Shown one piece after another: positions 1 through 7,418 of a DNA stretch of 9,483 bases (the first letter of the stretch is position 1; every line of letters starts with the position of its first letter). A program made the position numbers and the translations under genes. Where the stretch lies: the NCBI GenBank assembly GCA_030633015.1, contig DAOVTR010000037.1, positions 1 through 9,483 of the forward strand, given 5' to 3'. The notes under the pieces are model-generated. The model made no database searches. It was not told where the DNA came from and worked only from the letters and a program-made list of their open reading frames with translations. The stretch is from Bdellovibrionales bacterium (lineage in GTDB: Bacteria > Bdellovibrionota > Bacteriovoracia > Bacteriovoracales > Bacteriovoracaceae).

Positions 1-1365
1 AAACTCAGTTATAAAATTGAAAGAAAACTGAAAGAGTTTAGAATTAAAACTAAAGAGATGAGTGATTTTATTTTCAATCTTCTTGAAAATAGTCCAAACA
101 ATATTGAGTATCAAAAAGCTTGGTATAAAAATCAAATAAACTTAGCAAGGGCCGTTTGGACTGAAAATAAAGCAGTTGAAGCACAAAAAATATTGCTGTT
201 CCTTTTAAATGATCCTACAGAAGATGAAAATCAAAAGGCCTTGGCATATAGAATATTAGCGGGCATTAAAATGGAAGCCAAAAAAAATGATCAAGCATTA
301 GATTATTTTTTAAAAGCTAAAGAATTTAATATAACCAATAGGGAGATTAAAGAGCAGGTATATTGGGGGGTCGGTTGGATTTATTTTCTTAAAAAAGATT
401 ATTCTAACTCAGCTCTTGTGTTTGAAGAATATATTGATGATACAAGCAATAAAGATTTAAAACGTAAGTTAATATATTGGCAGGCACAGTCGTTAGATAA
501 TTTAAACGAAAAGTCTAAAGCAGATCGGCTATGGAGTGAGTTATCTGAAGAGGACAGTTTTGGGTATTATGGAGTATTAGCTGCAAGGGCCATTGGCAAG
601 AGCTTTGAACCTGTGCTTGTAAATAGTAAATTAAAGACTCCAACTCTTCCTATTTTTGAATGGTTGGTTTCCATGAAAGAGTATGAAATTGGAAAAAATT
701 ATCTATTAAATTATACACGCAATTTATCAGATGAAGATGATATTATTAACACTCTTCCAATGTTTTCAAAGGTAAAGAGTTATGATCAGCCAATATATCA
801 ATATTACAAATTATCTGAAGATACAAGAGACGAGATGATTGGAACTCTTCTTGATATTGTTTATCCCAGGCCTTTTGAGGGGTATATTACAGAGGCATCT
901 GAACGGTTTAAGGTTGATAAAAGCTATGTCTTTTCAATAATGAGACAGGAATCGACATTTAATCCAACCGCAAAAAGTTGGGCCCATGCTTATGGCCTGA
1001 TGCAACTTATTCCAGAAAGAGCAAAGCAGTTGTCAGAAAAATATCAAATTCCATATGTTGATTATAAAGATTTGTGGGATGAAAAAACCAATACTTATAT
1101 GGGATGTGCTTTTTTAATGGAAATGAAAGAAAACTTTGAAAGAAAATTCATTTTAACAACTGCATCTTATAACGCAAGTTCAAAGGCCGTACGGCAATGG
1201 GAAAAGGATCGCTTTGATGGTGATCATCTAAAGTTTGTTGAATTGATTCCTTACAAAGAGACCAGAAATTATATAAAACTCGTTATGAGAAATTATATTA
1301 ATTATAAAAGACTTCTTGCAAAAGATCCCTTTCCATTTCCAGAAGATATTTTTATTAATTTTTAA
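1..1365 (+). CDS. Slt70-like soluble lytic transglycosylase, 5' end outside the window
   Basis: Cleaves the MurNAc-GlcNAc bond of peptidoglycan with formation of a 1,6-anhydro ring, acting in the periplasm. The frame is open from base 1 through the first ATG at 58, with no Shine-Dalgarno before that ATG, so the start and any signal peptide lie upstream. The first two thirds is a helical, TPR-like superhelix, including a segment (about 535-600) that matches the Slt linker style ending in FGYYGVLAARA. The catalytic domain covers about 880-1320: RQESTFNP with the catalytic Glu at 949-951, GLMQL at 994-1008, ASYNAS at 1162-1179 (family usually AAYNAG), and ELIPYKETRNYIKLV near the end. These are the ordered SLT family-1 motifs. 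The gene ends two bases before the oppositely oriented rubrerythrin gene. Family assignment is secure; the exact physiological role is not visible. Confidence 0.93.
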   Translation, partial: KLSYKIERKLKEFRIKTKEMSDFIFNLLENSPNNIEYQKAWYKNQINLARAVWTENKAVEAQKILLFLLNDPTEDENQKALAYRILAGIKMEAKKNDQALDYFLKAKEFNITNREIKEQVYWGVGWIYFLKKDYSNSALVFEEYIDDTSNKDLKRKLIYWQAQSLDNLNEKSKADRLWSELSEEDSFGYYGVLAARAIGKSFEPVLVNSKLKTPTLPIFEWLVSMKEYEIGKNYLLNYTRNLSDEDDIINTLPMFSKVKSYDQPIYQYYKLSEDTRDEMIGTLLDIVYPRPFEGYITEASERFKVDKSYVFSIMRQESTFNPTAKSWAHAYGLMQLIPERAKQLSEKYQIPYVDYKDLWDEKTNTYMGCAFLMEMKENFERKFILTTASYNASSKAVRQWEKDRFDGDHLKFVELIPYKETRNYIKLVMRNYINYKRLLAKDPFPFPEDIFINF

Positions 1366-1373
1366 AATTAATA
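1353..1373. repeat. All-A/T perfect inverted repeat holding both convergent stop codons
   Basis: Ten-base arms at 1353-1362 and 1364-1373 pair perfectly around a central T at 1363. The TAA of the transglycosylase gene (1363-1365) and the TAA of rubrerythrin (1368-1370, minus strand) both lie inside. It could act as a weak bidirectional terminator, but it has no G/C pairs and no clean U-tract, so function is inferred only. Confidence 0.5.
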
Positions 1374-1862
1374 CTTAACAAATTTATCTTTTTTAGCTTT
1401 GCATATTGGACAGCTCTCTGGTGCATTTTCAAATTCAATATATCCACAAATAGGACATAGATAAACGCTGACGTCTAAATCTTTTCCCTGTTTGATTGAT
1501 TCTAATGCTTTTGTGTAAAGTTGAGCATGTATTCTTTCAGCATCGAGGGCCCACTTAAACATGGTTTTAGCTTTGTGGTTTTCCTTTACGGCTTGTTCAT
1601 ACATGGGAGGATACATTTCCTTATATTCATATGTTTCTCCTCCTATGGCCGCTTCAAGGTTTTCAAGTGTGGTTTTTATTAGTCCCAATGCTCTGAAGTG
1701 TCCATTTGCGTGTATGGTCTCTGCTTCAGCAGTTGCACGAAATAAATTTGCAACATTAGGAAATCCATCTTTTTGCGCTTTTTCAGCATAGTTAAGATAT
1801 TTTCTATTGGCTTGGCTTTCTCCGGCAAAAGCCGTGCTTAAGTTTTCGTCTGTAGTAGGCAT
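1368..1862 (-). CDS. rbr: Rubrerythrin
   Basis: Non-haem diiron peroxidase that reduces hydrogen peroxide in the cytoplasm, taking electrons through a rubredoxin-like iron site. The 164-residue protein has the classic two-domain order. A ferritin-like four-helix bundle (about 1-128) carries Glu15, the ExxH pair Glu48/His51 in AETIHANGH and the second ExxH pair Glu109/His112 in DAERIHAQLY. A C-terminal rubredoxin-type knuckle has CPIC at 136-139 and CPIC at 151-154. Length and cysteine spacing are normal for short rubrerythrins, so the protein should be functional. It is the last gene of the smc-lolA-rbr operon, one base after the lolA stop, with a strong Shine-Dalgarno sequence. That gives it the means for higher translation than its upstream neighbours. 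No PerR-like box was recognised, as expected for a gene inside an operon. Confidence 0.96.
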   Translation of the reverse strand: MPTTDENLSTAFAGESQANRKYLNYAEKAQKDGFPNVANLFRATAEAETIHANGHFRALGLIKTTLENLEAAIGGETYEYKEMYPPMYEQAVKENHKAKTMFKWALDAERIHAQLYTKALESIKQGKDLDVSVYLCPICGYIEFENAPESCPICKAKKDKFVKY

Positions 1863-1863
1863 T

Positions 1864-2457
1864 TTAGTCTCCTTTGTATATAAAATGTTTTTTAGAAAAT
1901 TTTAAATTGGTCTTAATTTCATTGAAAGTGAGTAAAACGGATGGCTTTTCAGTGTAATTAATCTTAATGGATGAGATTGAATCAAAAGTATTTTTTTTAT
2001 TATTATTAAAGGTAAAAAAAGCATCTTTTATTGCAAGTCTTTTTGCTGTTTGGGTTTCAAATAGAATAGATGCAGTTTTATTTTTATATATGGTTGCTTT
2101 ATAAAATTTATTATTAATAAAACCATATTTTAAAATATCAAAAAAACTGCTTGGCCCAGTAGGTTTTGTTTTGGATATTGTTACATTTCCTTTTTTATTT
2201 TTGTCATATGACGGAGTATAGTACCAAGTTTTTTGAGGGTTGCTTATAAATAAAATTTTATTTGGTTTATGAAACTCAAATTTTATGTATCCAGGGTGTT
2301 TATAATCTAGTGTTCCCCAACTGTTTTTTTCTTTTCCTGATATTTGACTTGTGGTTGTTTGCTTGAAATTTATTTTAAAACGTTTTGGAATAAATGATTT
2401 GCTGAAAGTGTTAAAACTAAAAGTTATTAAAATAAGTAGTAAATAGATCTGTTTCAT
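1864..2457 (-). CDS. lolA: LolA-like periplasmic lipoprotein carrier
   Basis: LolA carries lipoproteins across the periplasm from the LolCDE transporter to the outer membrane. The 197-residue product starts with an uncleaved-length signal peptide (about residues 1-19, hydrophobic core after Lys2, likely cut near TFS-KS). The mature N-terminal half shows the LolA pattern: a FKQ segment near 31, SGK at 40-42, WGTLDYKHPGYIKF at 47-60, ISNPQKTWYYTP at 71-82. This corresponds to the family's G-x-L-x-Y-x-x-P-G-x-x-x-F core followed by the strand before W-x-Y. The C-terminal half is more divergent and Lys/Asn-rich. The start lies one base after the smc stop (TAA-T-ATG) without a Shine-Dalgarno sequence, which suggests translation by re-initiation after smc. 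A LolA/LolB-fold paralogue with another cargo cannot be excluded. Confidence 0.82.
   Translation of the reverse strand: MKQIYLLLILITFSFNTFSKSFIPKRFKINFKQTTTSQISGKEKNSWGTLDYKHPGYIKFEFHKPNKILFISNPQKTWYYTPSYDKNKKGNVTISKTKPTGPSSFFDILKYGFINNKFYKATIYKNKTASILFETQTAKRLAIKDAFFTFNNNKKNTFDSISSIKINYTEKPSVLLTFNEIKTNLKFSKKHFIYKGD
1869..1875 (-). promoter_or_regulatory. Ribosome-binding site of rubrerythrin, inside the lolA coding end
   Basis: The minus strand reads AAAGGAG, six bases before the rbr ATG. These bases are also part of the last codons (Lys-Gly-Asp) of the lolA-like gene, so the coding end of one gene supplies the translation signal of the next. It fixes the rbr start at 1862. Confidence 0.85.
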
Positions 2458-2458
2458 A

Positions 2459-5400
2459 TTAATTTAGTTGTACAGAGACTGCTTTTGATACGCCTGCTTC
2501 TTGCATGGTAACTCCATAAAGAGTATCGTTCATTTCCATTGTTTTCTTGTTATGGGTAATTAAAATAAACTGAGATTCACTACTCATCTCTCTTAAAAGT
2601 TCATTAAATCTTCCTACATTTGCGTCGTCTAGTGGAGCATCAACCTCATCAAGTAGGCAAAAAGGAGATGGCTTAACAAGGAAAATTGAAAAGATTAAAC
2701 TTACTGCAGTCATGGCCTTCTCTCCGCCGGACATTGCGTTTATATTATGCATCTTTTTTCCTGGGGGCTGAGCAATAATATCAATTCCACACTCAGGATC
2801 ATTAGCATCACCTAGAACTTTAAGCTCTGCCTTTCCTCCACCAAAAATAATTGGAAATACTTTTTCAAATCTTGAATTAACTTCTTCAAAAGCCAATTTA
2901 AATCTTTCTTTAGATTTTGTATCAATGTGTTCGATTGCATTTTGTAGATCAAGTAAAGATGATTTTAACTCTGTTTCTTGTTCCTTTAAGAAAGTTGATC
3001 TCATCTTTTGTTTTTCATAGTATTCTATTGCTTGCCAGTTAATTTCACCTAGATATGAGTATTCATTTTTGTATTTTTTTAGTTTGTTTTCAATGTCTTT
3101 TAATTCTTGGCCATATTTACGATTAAATTCATATGGGAGCGAAATTATTGTTTCTGATCCTTGTTCTGTTTCTCTAATAAAGATGGACGAATTATCGGTA
3201 AGCAGTTCTAAGTCATTAGCAGAGAAATCTAAATATATTCCGAGAATGTCTCGTAAGTCAATTTGGTATTTTTCAAAGGTATCACGAACAACTTGAGCCT
3301 CATCTGTTAAATATTGACCAAGTTTAATCTTAAATTCCATAATTTCTTTTTCATTTTTAGTAATATTATTAGTTAGTTTTTTGACTTTAATTTCTCTGTC
3401 ATTCATCTCCTCAACGAGTTCATTTAAGTGATCTTTAAAATCAGATAATATACTGTTTTTTTCAGAGAGTTCATTGGCCTGATTTGAATTGTTCACTTTG
3501 AGTTTTTCGTGTTCACTCGAAAGTTCAACAATTTCTTTTTCAAAAACCTCTTTGTGTTCTTGGTTTGTTTTAAGTCTATATTCATGATGTCCAATTTGTG
3601 TCTTTATATCTTCAATTTGTGATTTTAATGATTCTATTCTTTTTTCAAGTGAATTGATTTCAACTTGTTTTTCAAAGAGAGAAGATTTGTTTGACTCATA
3701 TTTGTCCTTAGTGGAGCTATAGTCTTCTGTTGTTGTTTTAAGATCAATGTTTTTGTCACTAACAACTTCTTTAAGATCATTAATGTTTAAGACTAGTTTT
3801 TCTTGTTCTTCTAAAAGGTTTAATCTTTCTAGAGAGAGTTGGGTTGTTCGGTTTTTTAAAATATCAATTCTTACTTTACTTGTTTCTAACCCTGAAAGCT
3901 TTGCATCTAAGGCTGATTTTTTTGCGCTAAATTTGGCTTTAGCATCAGCGAAATCACTGCGAATTTTGTCATAAGTGCTTTTGAGGAGGGCTAAGTGGTT
4001 TTTTGATTCTCTTAATCGATCTGAGTAAGTTGTGTATTCTGTTTTGGTTTGTTGTAAGTCTATGTTTAGTTTTTCAAGTTTGTTGTTTCTGGAAAGTATG
4101 CTCTGAGTATTGTCGCTATTTCCAACAGAACTTAACCGTTTAATGTTTTGTTCGTTTTTAATAACAATTTTTCCATCAAGAGAAACAATGGCATTAAAAT
4201 TTATATCACTATTTAGGAGATCAAAATTATTTATATCAAACTCATCTATAATAAATAGTCCAGAAAAAATATTTTTTAAATGTGCTAAAGATTCAGGTAG
4301 ATCGATTATTTGTTCAATTGCGGTAACGTTACAGTTATATTTAATTTTTAATCTTTCGATTGTTTCGTTGGAGTAGGGCAATGCTTTAATGTCATCAATA
4401 AAATCAATGTTTTTTTCAGAGTTGGAGGCCATCCAGTTATAGATTATCTCTTTGGATGATGGATCAGTCGAGATAACTGCTTCCAAGTAGTCTTTAAGAA
4501 TGTTTTGTACAGGAATAGTATATTTTTCACTACATTTAATAATATTTCCTAATATTTTAAAACTGTCATTTTTTATCTCTTTTATAAAGTCTGCAGCTCC
4601 TTCATTCACTCCTTCAAGAGCATCTGCAAGTTCCTTTAGTGAATTATATTGTGATTCAAAAGTAACTAACTGTTTATGTTTTTCACTTGTGTTTTGTTCT
4701 AATTCACTATGTTCTAGTTCAATAGATTGAAGTTCTTGTTTTTGAGTGGCTTCCAAATTAGCTAAATTTATAAATTCAGCTTCACTTTCAGTTACCTCTT
4801 GTCTTTCTGCGCTTATATCGGTTGAGACTCCTGAGTATTGCAATTCAAGTGCTTCCATCTCTTTTGACGAGTCCTCAAGATTGGAAGATATTTCATTTTG
4901 TTTTGAAGTGTTTTTAAAAAGTTGTTGATCAAGATCAGTTAACTTGTTTTGAGCTGTTATAAAATCTTCAGATAACTTAATCTTTTTCTCATTAAGTTCA
5001 TCTGTTTTTTCTTTCAGGGTATCTACTAATTGTTCAAGCATTGAAAAATCATGATCTTCTTCTTGGATTTTTATAAGATCCATAAATTCAATATCTAAAC
5101 TAGAGAGTCTTTCTTTTCTGTTTTCAAGTTGCTCTAAAGTCTCTTTGATTTCTGTTTCTTTGTCTTGTTTGTTTTGAATTTTGTCTTGTTGGGTTTTTTC
5201 TAAGTAATTTAATCTCTCTTCTGCTGCTGCAAGGTTTTTAGATAATTCATTGTATTCAAGTTGCAACTCTTCAATTTTTATTAGTTTTTCATCTTTTTGA
5301 ATTCTTTCGTCAGCAAGACTTAATTCAAGTTGATCTTTATCAAGTGTCCAACTTTCTAGTTCCATATTTTTTTCAGTGATAATATTTTCACCATCTCGAA

Positions 5401-6139
5401 TATTTCGAAGTAGATCAAATACCTTATGTGAGTTGGTTGTTAGTTCACTGTTTTTTATTTTTTCTTTAAGGCTTCTTGCTTTTTCTGCTTTTTCTGCTTG
5501 TCTTTGTAATGATTTAAGATTTTTATCAATTTCAACTTGTAGGTCATTAAGCCTATGAAGATTCGTTTGAGTTTGCTCTATTTTTTTAAGAGATTCTTTT
5601 TTTCTCATTTTAAATTTAGTAATTCCAGCAACTTCTTCAATCATTGATCTTCGTTCAATGGGTTTTGCCTGAACAAGACGATTAATTTCACCCTGGGCGA
5701 TAATTGAATAAGACTTTGCTCCTGCTCCTGTATCCATAAATACTTCTTGGATATCTTTTAATCGACAAGGAATGCCGTTTATTCGGTATTCAGTTTCTCC
5801 ATTTCTATACAGTTTACGAGTTAGTTGAATTTCAACAGGATTTGTTACTTTGTTGCCAACATGAATATGTTTTCCACTGTCATTGCCTAAAATTAAAGAT
5901 ACTTCTGCCCAGTGAGCAGGTGTGTATTTAGATGATCCTGAGAAGATAACATCTTTCATACTGTTACCGCGTAGATGTTTTGCAGACTGTTCGCCCATCA
6001 CCCAAAAAAGAGCATCAACAATATTGGATTTTCCACACCCATTTGGACCTACAATTCCAGTTATTCCATTATCGAAATGTATGGTAGTTCTATCTTTAAA
6101 TGATTTAAAACCTTGAATTATCATTCTCTTAAGTTTCAC
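2459..6139 (-). CDS. smc: Chromosome segregation ATPase SMC
   Basis: Condensin ATPase that organises and helps segregate the chromosome, normally with ScpA and ScpB, which are not in this window. The 1226-residue protein is complete. The N-terminal head has the canonical start MKLKRMIIQGFKSF, Walker A GPNGCGKS (31-38), the LRGNSMKDVIFSG arginine-loop region, and the IEEVAGITKFKMRKKE transition into the coiled coil. A long Lys/Glu-rich coiled coil is interrupted by a hinge at about 508-690. The C-terminal head has the ABC signature SGGEK (Ser1137-Lys1141), Walker B with Asp1164-Glu1165 in LLDEVDAPLDD, and the D-loop. Translation starts at GTG, chosen because it gives the family N-terminus and has GGAG nine bases upstream; the next Met is residue 6. 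The hinge lacks the usual glycine-rich motif (see findings). It is the first gene of a tight operon with lolA and rbr. Confidence 0.97.
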   Translation of the reverse strand: MKLKRMIIQGFKSFKDRTTIHFDNGITGIVGPNGCGKSNIVDALFWVMGEQSAKHLRGNSMKDVIFSGSSKYTPAHWAEVSLILGNDSGKHIHVGNKVTNPVEIQLTRKLYRNGETEYRINGIPCRLKDIQEVFMDTGAGAKSYSIIAQGEINRLVQAKPIERRSMIEEVAGITKFKMRKKESLKKIEQTQTNLHRLNDLQVEIDKNLKSLQRQAEKAEKARSLKEKIKNSELTTNSHKVFDLLRNIRDGENIITEKNMELESWTLDKDQLELSLADERIQKDEKLIKIEELQLEYNELSKNLAAAEERLNYLEKTQQDKIQNKQDKETEIKETLEQLENRKERLSSLDIEFMDLIKIQEEDHDFSMLEQLVDTLKEKTDELNEKKIKLSEDFITAQNKLTDLDQQLFKNTSKQNEISSNLEDSSKEMEALELQYSGVSTDISAERQEVTESEAEFINLANLEATQKQELQSIELEHSELEQNTSEKHKQLVTFESQYNSLKELADALEGVNEGAADFIKEIKNDSFKILGNIIKCSEKYTIPVQNILKDYLEAVISTDPSSKEIIYNWMASNSEKNIDFIDDIKALPYSNETIERLKIKYNCNVTAIEQIIDLPESLAHLKNIFSGLFIIDEFDINNFDLLNSDINFNAIVSLDGKIVIKNEQNIKRLSSVGNSDNTQSILSRNNKLEKLNIDLQQTKTEYTTYSDRLRESKNHLALLKSTYDKIRSDFADAKAKFSAKKSALDAKLSGLETSKVRIDILKNRTTQLSLERLNLLEEQEKLVLNINDLKEVVSDKNIDLKTTTEDYSSTKDKYESNKSSLFEKQVEINSLEKRIESLKSQIEDIKTQIGHHEYRLKTNQEHKEVFEKEIVELSSEHEKLKVNNSNQANELSEKNSILSDFKDHLNELVEEMNDREIKVKKLTNNITKNEKEIMEFKIKLGQYLTDEAQVVRDTFEKYQIDLRDILGIYLDFSANDLELLTDNSSIFIRETEQGSETIISLPYEFNRKYGQELKDIENKLKKYKNEYSYLGEINWQAIEYYEKQKMRSTFLKEQETELKSSLLDLQNAIEHIDTKSKERFKLAFEEVNSRFEKVFPIIFGGGKAELKVLGDANDPECGIDIIAQPPGKKMHNINAMSGGEKAMTAVSLIFSIFLVKPSPFCLLDEVDAPLDDANVGRFNELLREMSSESQFILITHNKKTMEMNDTLYGVTMQEAGVSKAVSVQLN

Positions 6140-6148
6140 AGTCTAATT

Positions 6149-6152
6149 CTCC
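6149..6152 (-). promoter_or_regulatory. Ribosome-binding site supporting the GTG start of smc
   Basis: The minus strand reads ATGGAGAATTAGACTGTG. GGAG lies nine bases before the GTG at 6139-6137, an acceptable though slightly long spacing that supports GTG over the internal ATG five codons later. Confidence 0.6.
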
Positions 6153-6190
6153 ATTTCTTAAATTATTTTTGATTTTTTTTACTTTTTACC

Positions 6191-6217
6191 AATGTAAATT
6201 TGGCATAATATAGTCAA
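6191..6217 (-). promoter_or_regulatory. Possible sigma-70-type promoter for the smc operon
   Basis: On the minus strand a TTGACT (complement of 6212-6217, five of six to TTGACA) is followed after 15 bases by TACATT (complement of 6191-6196). The short spacer and mediocre -10 make this tentative. An overlapping alternative -10, TATTAT, lies just upstream without a good -35. A promoter in this gap is expected because the preceding gene ends about 200 bases upstream of smc. Confidence 0.3.
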
Positions 6218-6232
6218 ATAGTACATTATTTA

Positions 6233-6340
6233 TTAATTGCGAACAGGCGCATTAACAGGTTGTAATTGCGATATTTCGATGTCTTGATCAGATGGAGTAG
6301 ATGGATGATAGATTTTATTAGTAATGCTGTGCGCACACTG
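6233..6340 (-). other. In-frame open extension after the TGA of the 322-aa gene
   Basis: Directly after the TGA at 6343-6341 the same frame continues for 35 sense codons to a TAA at 6235-6233. It begins Q-C-A-H-S-I-T-N-K and ends L-Q-P-V-N-A-P-V-R-N. The stretch is less A/T-rich than the intergenic DNA on its smc side and has a protein-like composition. Its first ten codons cover a 10-bp palindrome TGTGCGCACA (6328-6337). It may be a C-terminal tail lost to a nonsense change, a readthrough extension (TGA followed by C is a leaky context in known systems), or chance. I do not annotate it as part of the gene. Confidence 0.35.
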
Positions 6341-7309
6341 TCATTTATATGAGTTAATTTCTCGCTTAACATCAATTAGATCCAACTCAATTTGCTTTAT
6401 TTGAAATTTATATTTAGCTATTTGGGTAGGGTCTTTTACAATATTCAAATTGGTATTTGTGTTGTTTAAAAGTATATTTAGATATATTTTTTCATGACCA
6501 AGATAATTTAATTTAAGATTTTTTGCGCTTATAAGATTTGCAGAAAATCTTTGAGTATATTTTAGAGTGATATCTCCCTTTAGACCTGCAGTATCAACAA
6601 TCTGAGTTTTCTCATTTAAGTATTGATCATGATCAGAGATATGGTGTAAACCCTTTTTGTTGTCTAGTTGTCTAATTTTGCTATTGGCCATTATTTCTGC
6701 AACGTGGGCATCAAATTCGCCACCTGTTCTATTTATCTGGTAATCTGCATATTGATCAATAGTAGTTGTCGCGTTTATGAACTGTTCATCTTGCAGTGGT
6801 TCAGCAATAAGATGTGTTAGTTCATGAATAAGCAGTGATGCAGATTTTTTCAATGACTGGTTAGATTCTAGGCATATTTGGTCTAAATTAATATTTTCAA
6901 TAACAGTTATGCTTCTTCTTTTTTTTATGTATTTTTTTAGAGTTACAAATGAATTATTTGAGTTCGGAGCTACTTTGTTGAAATTAGGAGTCATTCTTAG
7001 TTTTGTATGTGGTTGAACTGCTGCAAAAGTTCCAAAATTAATATCTGTTTGGTCGCAGAATTTAATATGATTTAATAAATCAACATCCTTATCAACAAGT
7101 AAAATAGTTTTGGTTTTCTCAACGAGATATTTATTTGAGGCATAACGTACAATTTTTAATAGATCAGTTAGTTGAGATTCGCTTAAGGTGAGATCACCAT
7201 TTTGTTGATTTAGATTATAATTGTCACATATAATCGTATTTTCATCACAAGCAATAATATTGTCTGCAGGGATAAAAATAAAAAATAGCAATAAAAGGAT
7301 TTTGTTCAT
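6341..7309 (-). CDS. Exported protein with HELTH zinc-protease motif, possible lipoprotein
   Basis: Not recognised as a named family. The 322-residue product begins with a signal sequence (Lys3, hydrophobic run 4-13) ending in I-I-A-C at 18-21. This fits a lipobox with Cys21 as the lipidated residue and Asp22 next to it; in enterobacteria Asp at +2 retains lipoproteins in the inner membrane, which may not apply here. Other cysteines are at 28, 85 and 146. The motif SLLIHELTHLIAE (158-170) gives His162, Glu163 and His166 as likely zinc ligands and catalytic Glu. Downstream, GGEFDAHVAEIMA (196-208) offers Glu198 or Glu205 as a possible third, gluzincin-type ligand. The C-terminal 90 residues show no motif I know. 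A weak Shine-Dalgarno (TTAGG) precedes the ATG, overlapping the stop of the small ORF upstream, so coupling to that ORF is plausible. Protease activity is inferred from the motif alone. Confidence 0.85.
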   Translation of the reverse strand: MNKILLLLFFIFIPADNIIACDENTIICDNYNLNQQNGDLTLSESQLTDLLKIVRYASNKYLVEKTKTILLVDKDVDLLNHIKFCDQTDINFGTFAAVQPHTKLRMTPNFNKVAPNSNNSFVTLKKYIKKRRSITVIENINLDQICLESNQSLKKSASLLIHELTHLIAEPLQDEQFINATTTIDQYADYQINRTGGEFDAHVAEIMANSKIRQLDNKKGLHHISDHDQYLNEKTQIVDTAGLKGDITLKYTQRFSANLISAKNLKLNYLGHEKIYLNILLNNTNTNLNIVKDPTQIAKYKFQIKQIELDLIDVKREINSYK

Positions 7310-7315
7310 TTTAAC

Positions 7316-7402
7316 CTAATATGAAGATGCTACTGATATGACTAAAACGAGAAAAATAGTAGGGGTAATGAGTTGAAGAATTACAATTTTATAGTTTTCC
7401 AT
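7316..7402 (-). CDS. Small 28-residue single-span membrane protein (predicted)
   Basis: An ORF of 28 codons, ATG to TAG, beginning MENYKIVILQL and ending LVISVASSY. Residues 5-25 are almost all hydrophobic (Ile, Val, Leu, Phe, with Thr-Pro-Thr in the middle), which is enough for one membrane helix with a short N-terminal tail. GTGAGG lies five bases before the ATG, better than the site of the following gene. Its TAG stop lies seven bases before the ATG of the HELTH protein and overlaps that gene's weak TTAGG site, a layout typical of translational coupling. It is too short to recognise by homology. It could be a small membrane protein working with the downstream exported protein, or a translated leader ORF controlling it. 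Confidence 0.5.
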   Translation of the reverse strand: MENYKIVILQLITPTIFLVLVISVASSY

Positions 7403-7418
7403 CTGAACCTCACTTAAT

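Noticed and set aside
1561..1791. 76-codon plus-strand ORF opposite rubrerythrin
   Set aside because: It lies entirely antisense to an intact rubrerythrin gene, and shows no ribosome-binding site or recognisable motif.
3069..6116. Several plus-strand ORFs of 60-88 codons opposite smc
   Set aside because: They are antisense to a complete, motif-confirmed smc gene, are Ser/Phe/Leu-rich as expected for the reverse of Lys/Glu-rich coiled coil, and have no recognisable domain.
6175..6230. 15-codon minus-strand ORF (MYYLTILCQIYIGKK) in the gap before smc
   Set aside because: No ribosome-binding site, overlaps the candidate smc promoter, and such short ORFs are common by chance in this base composition.
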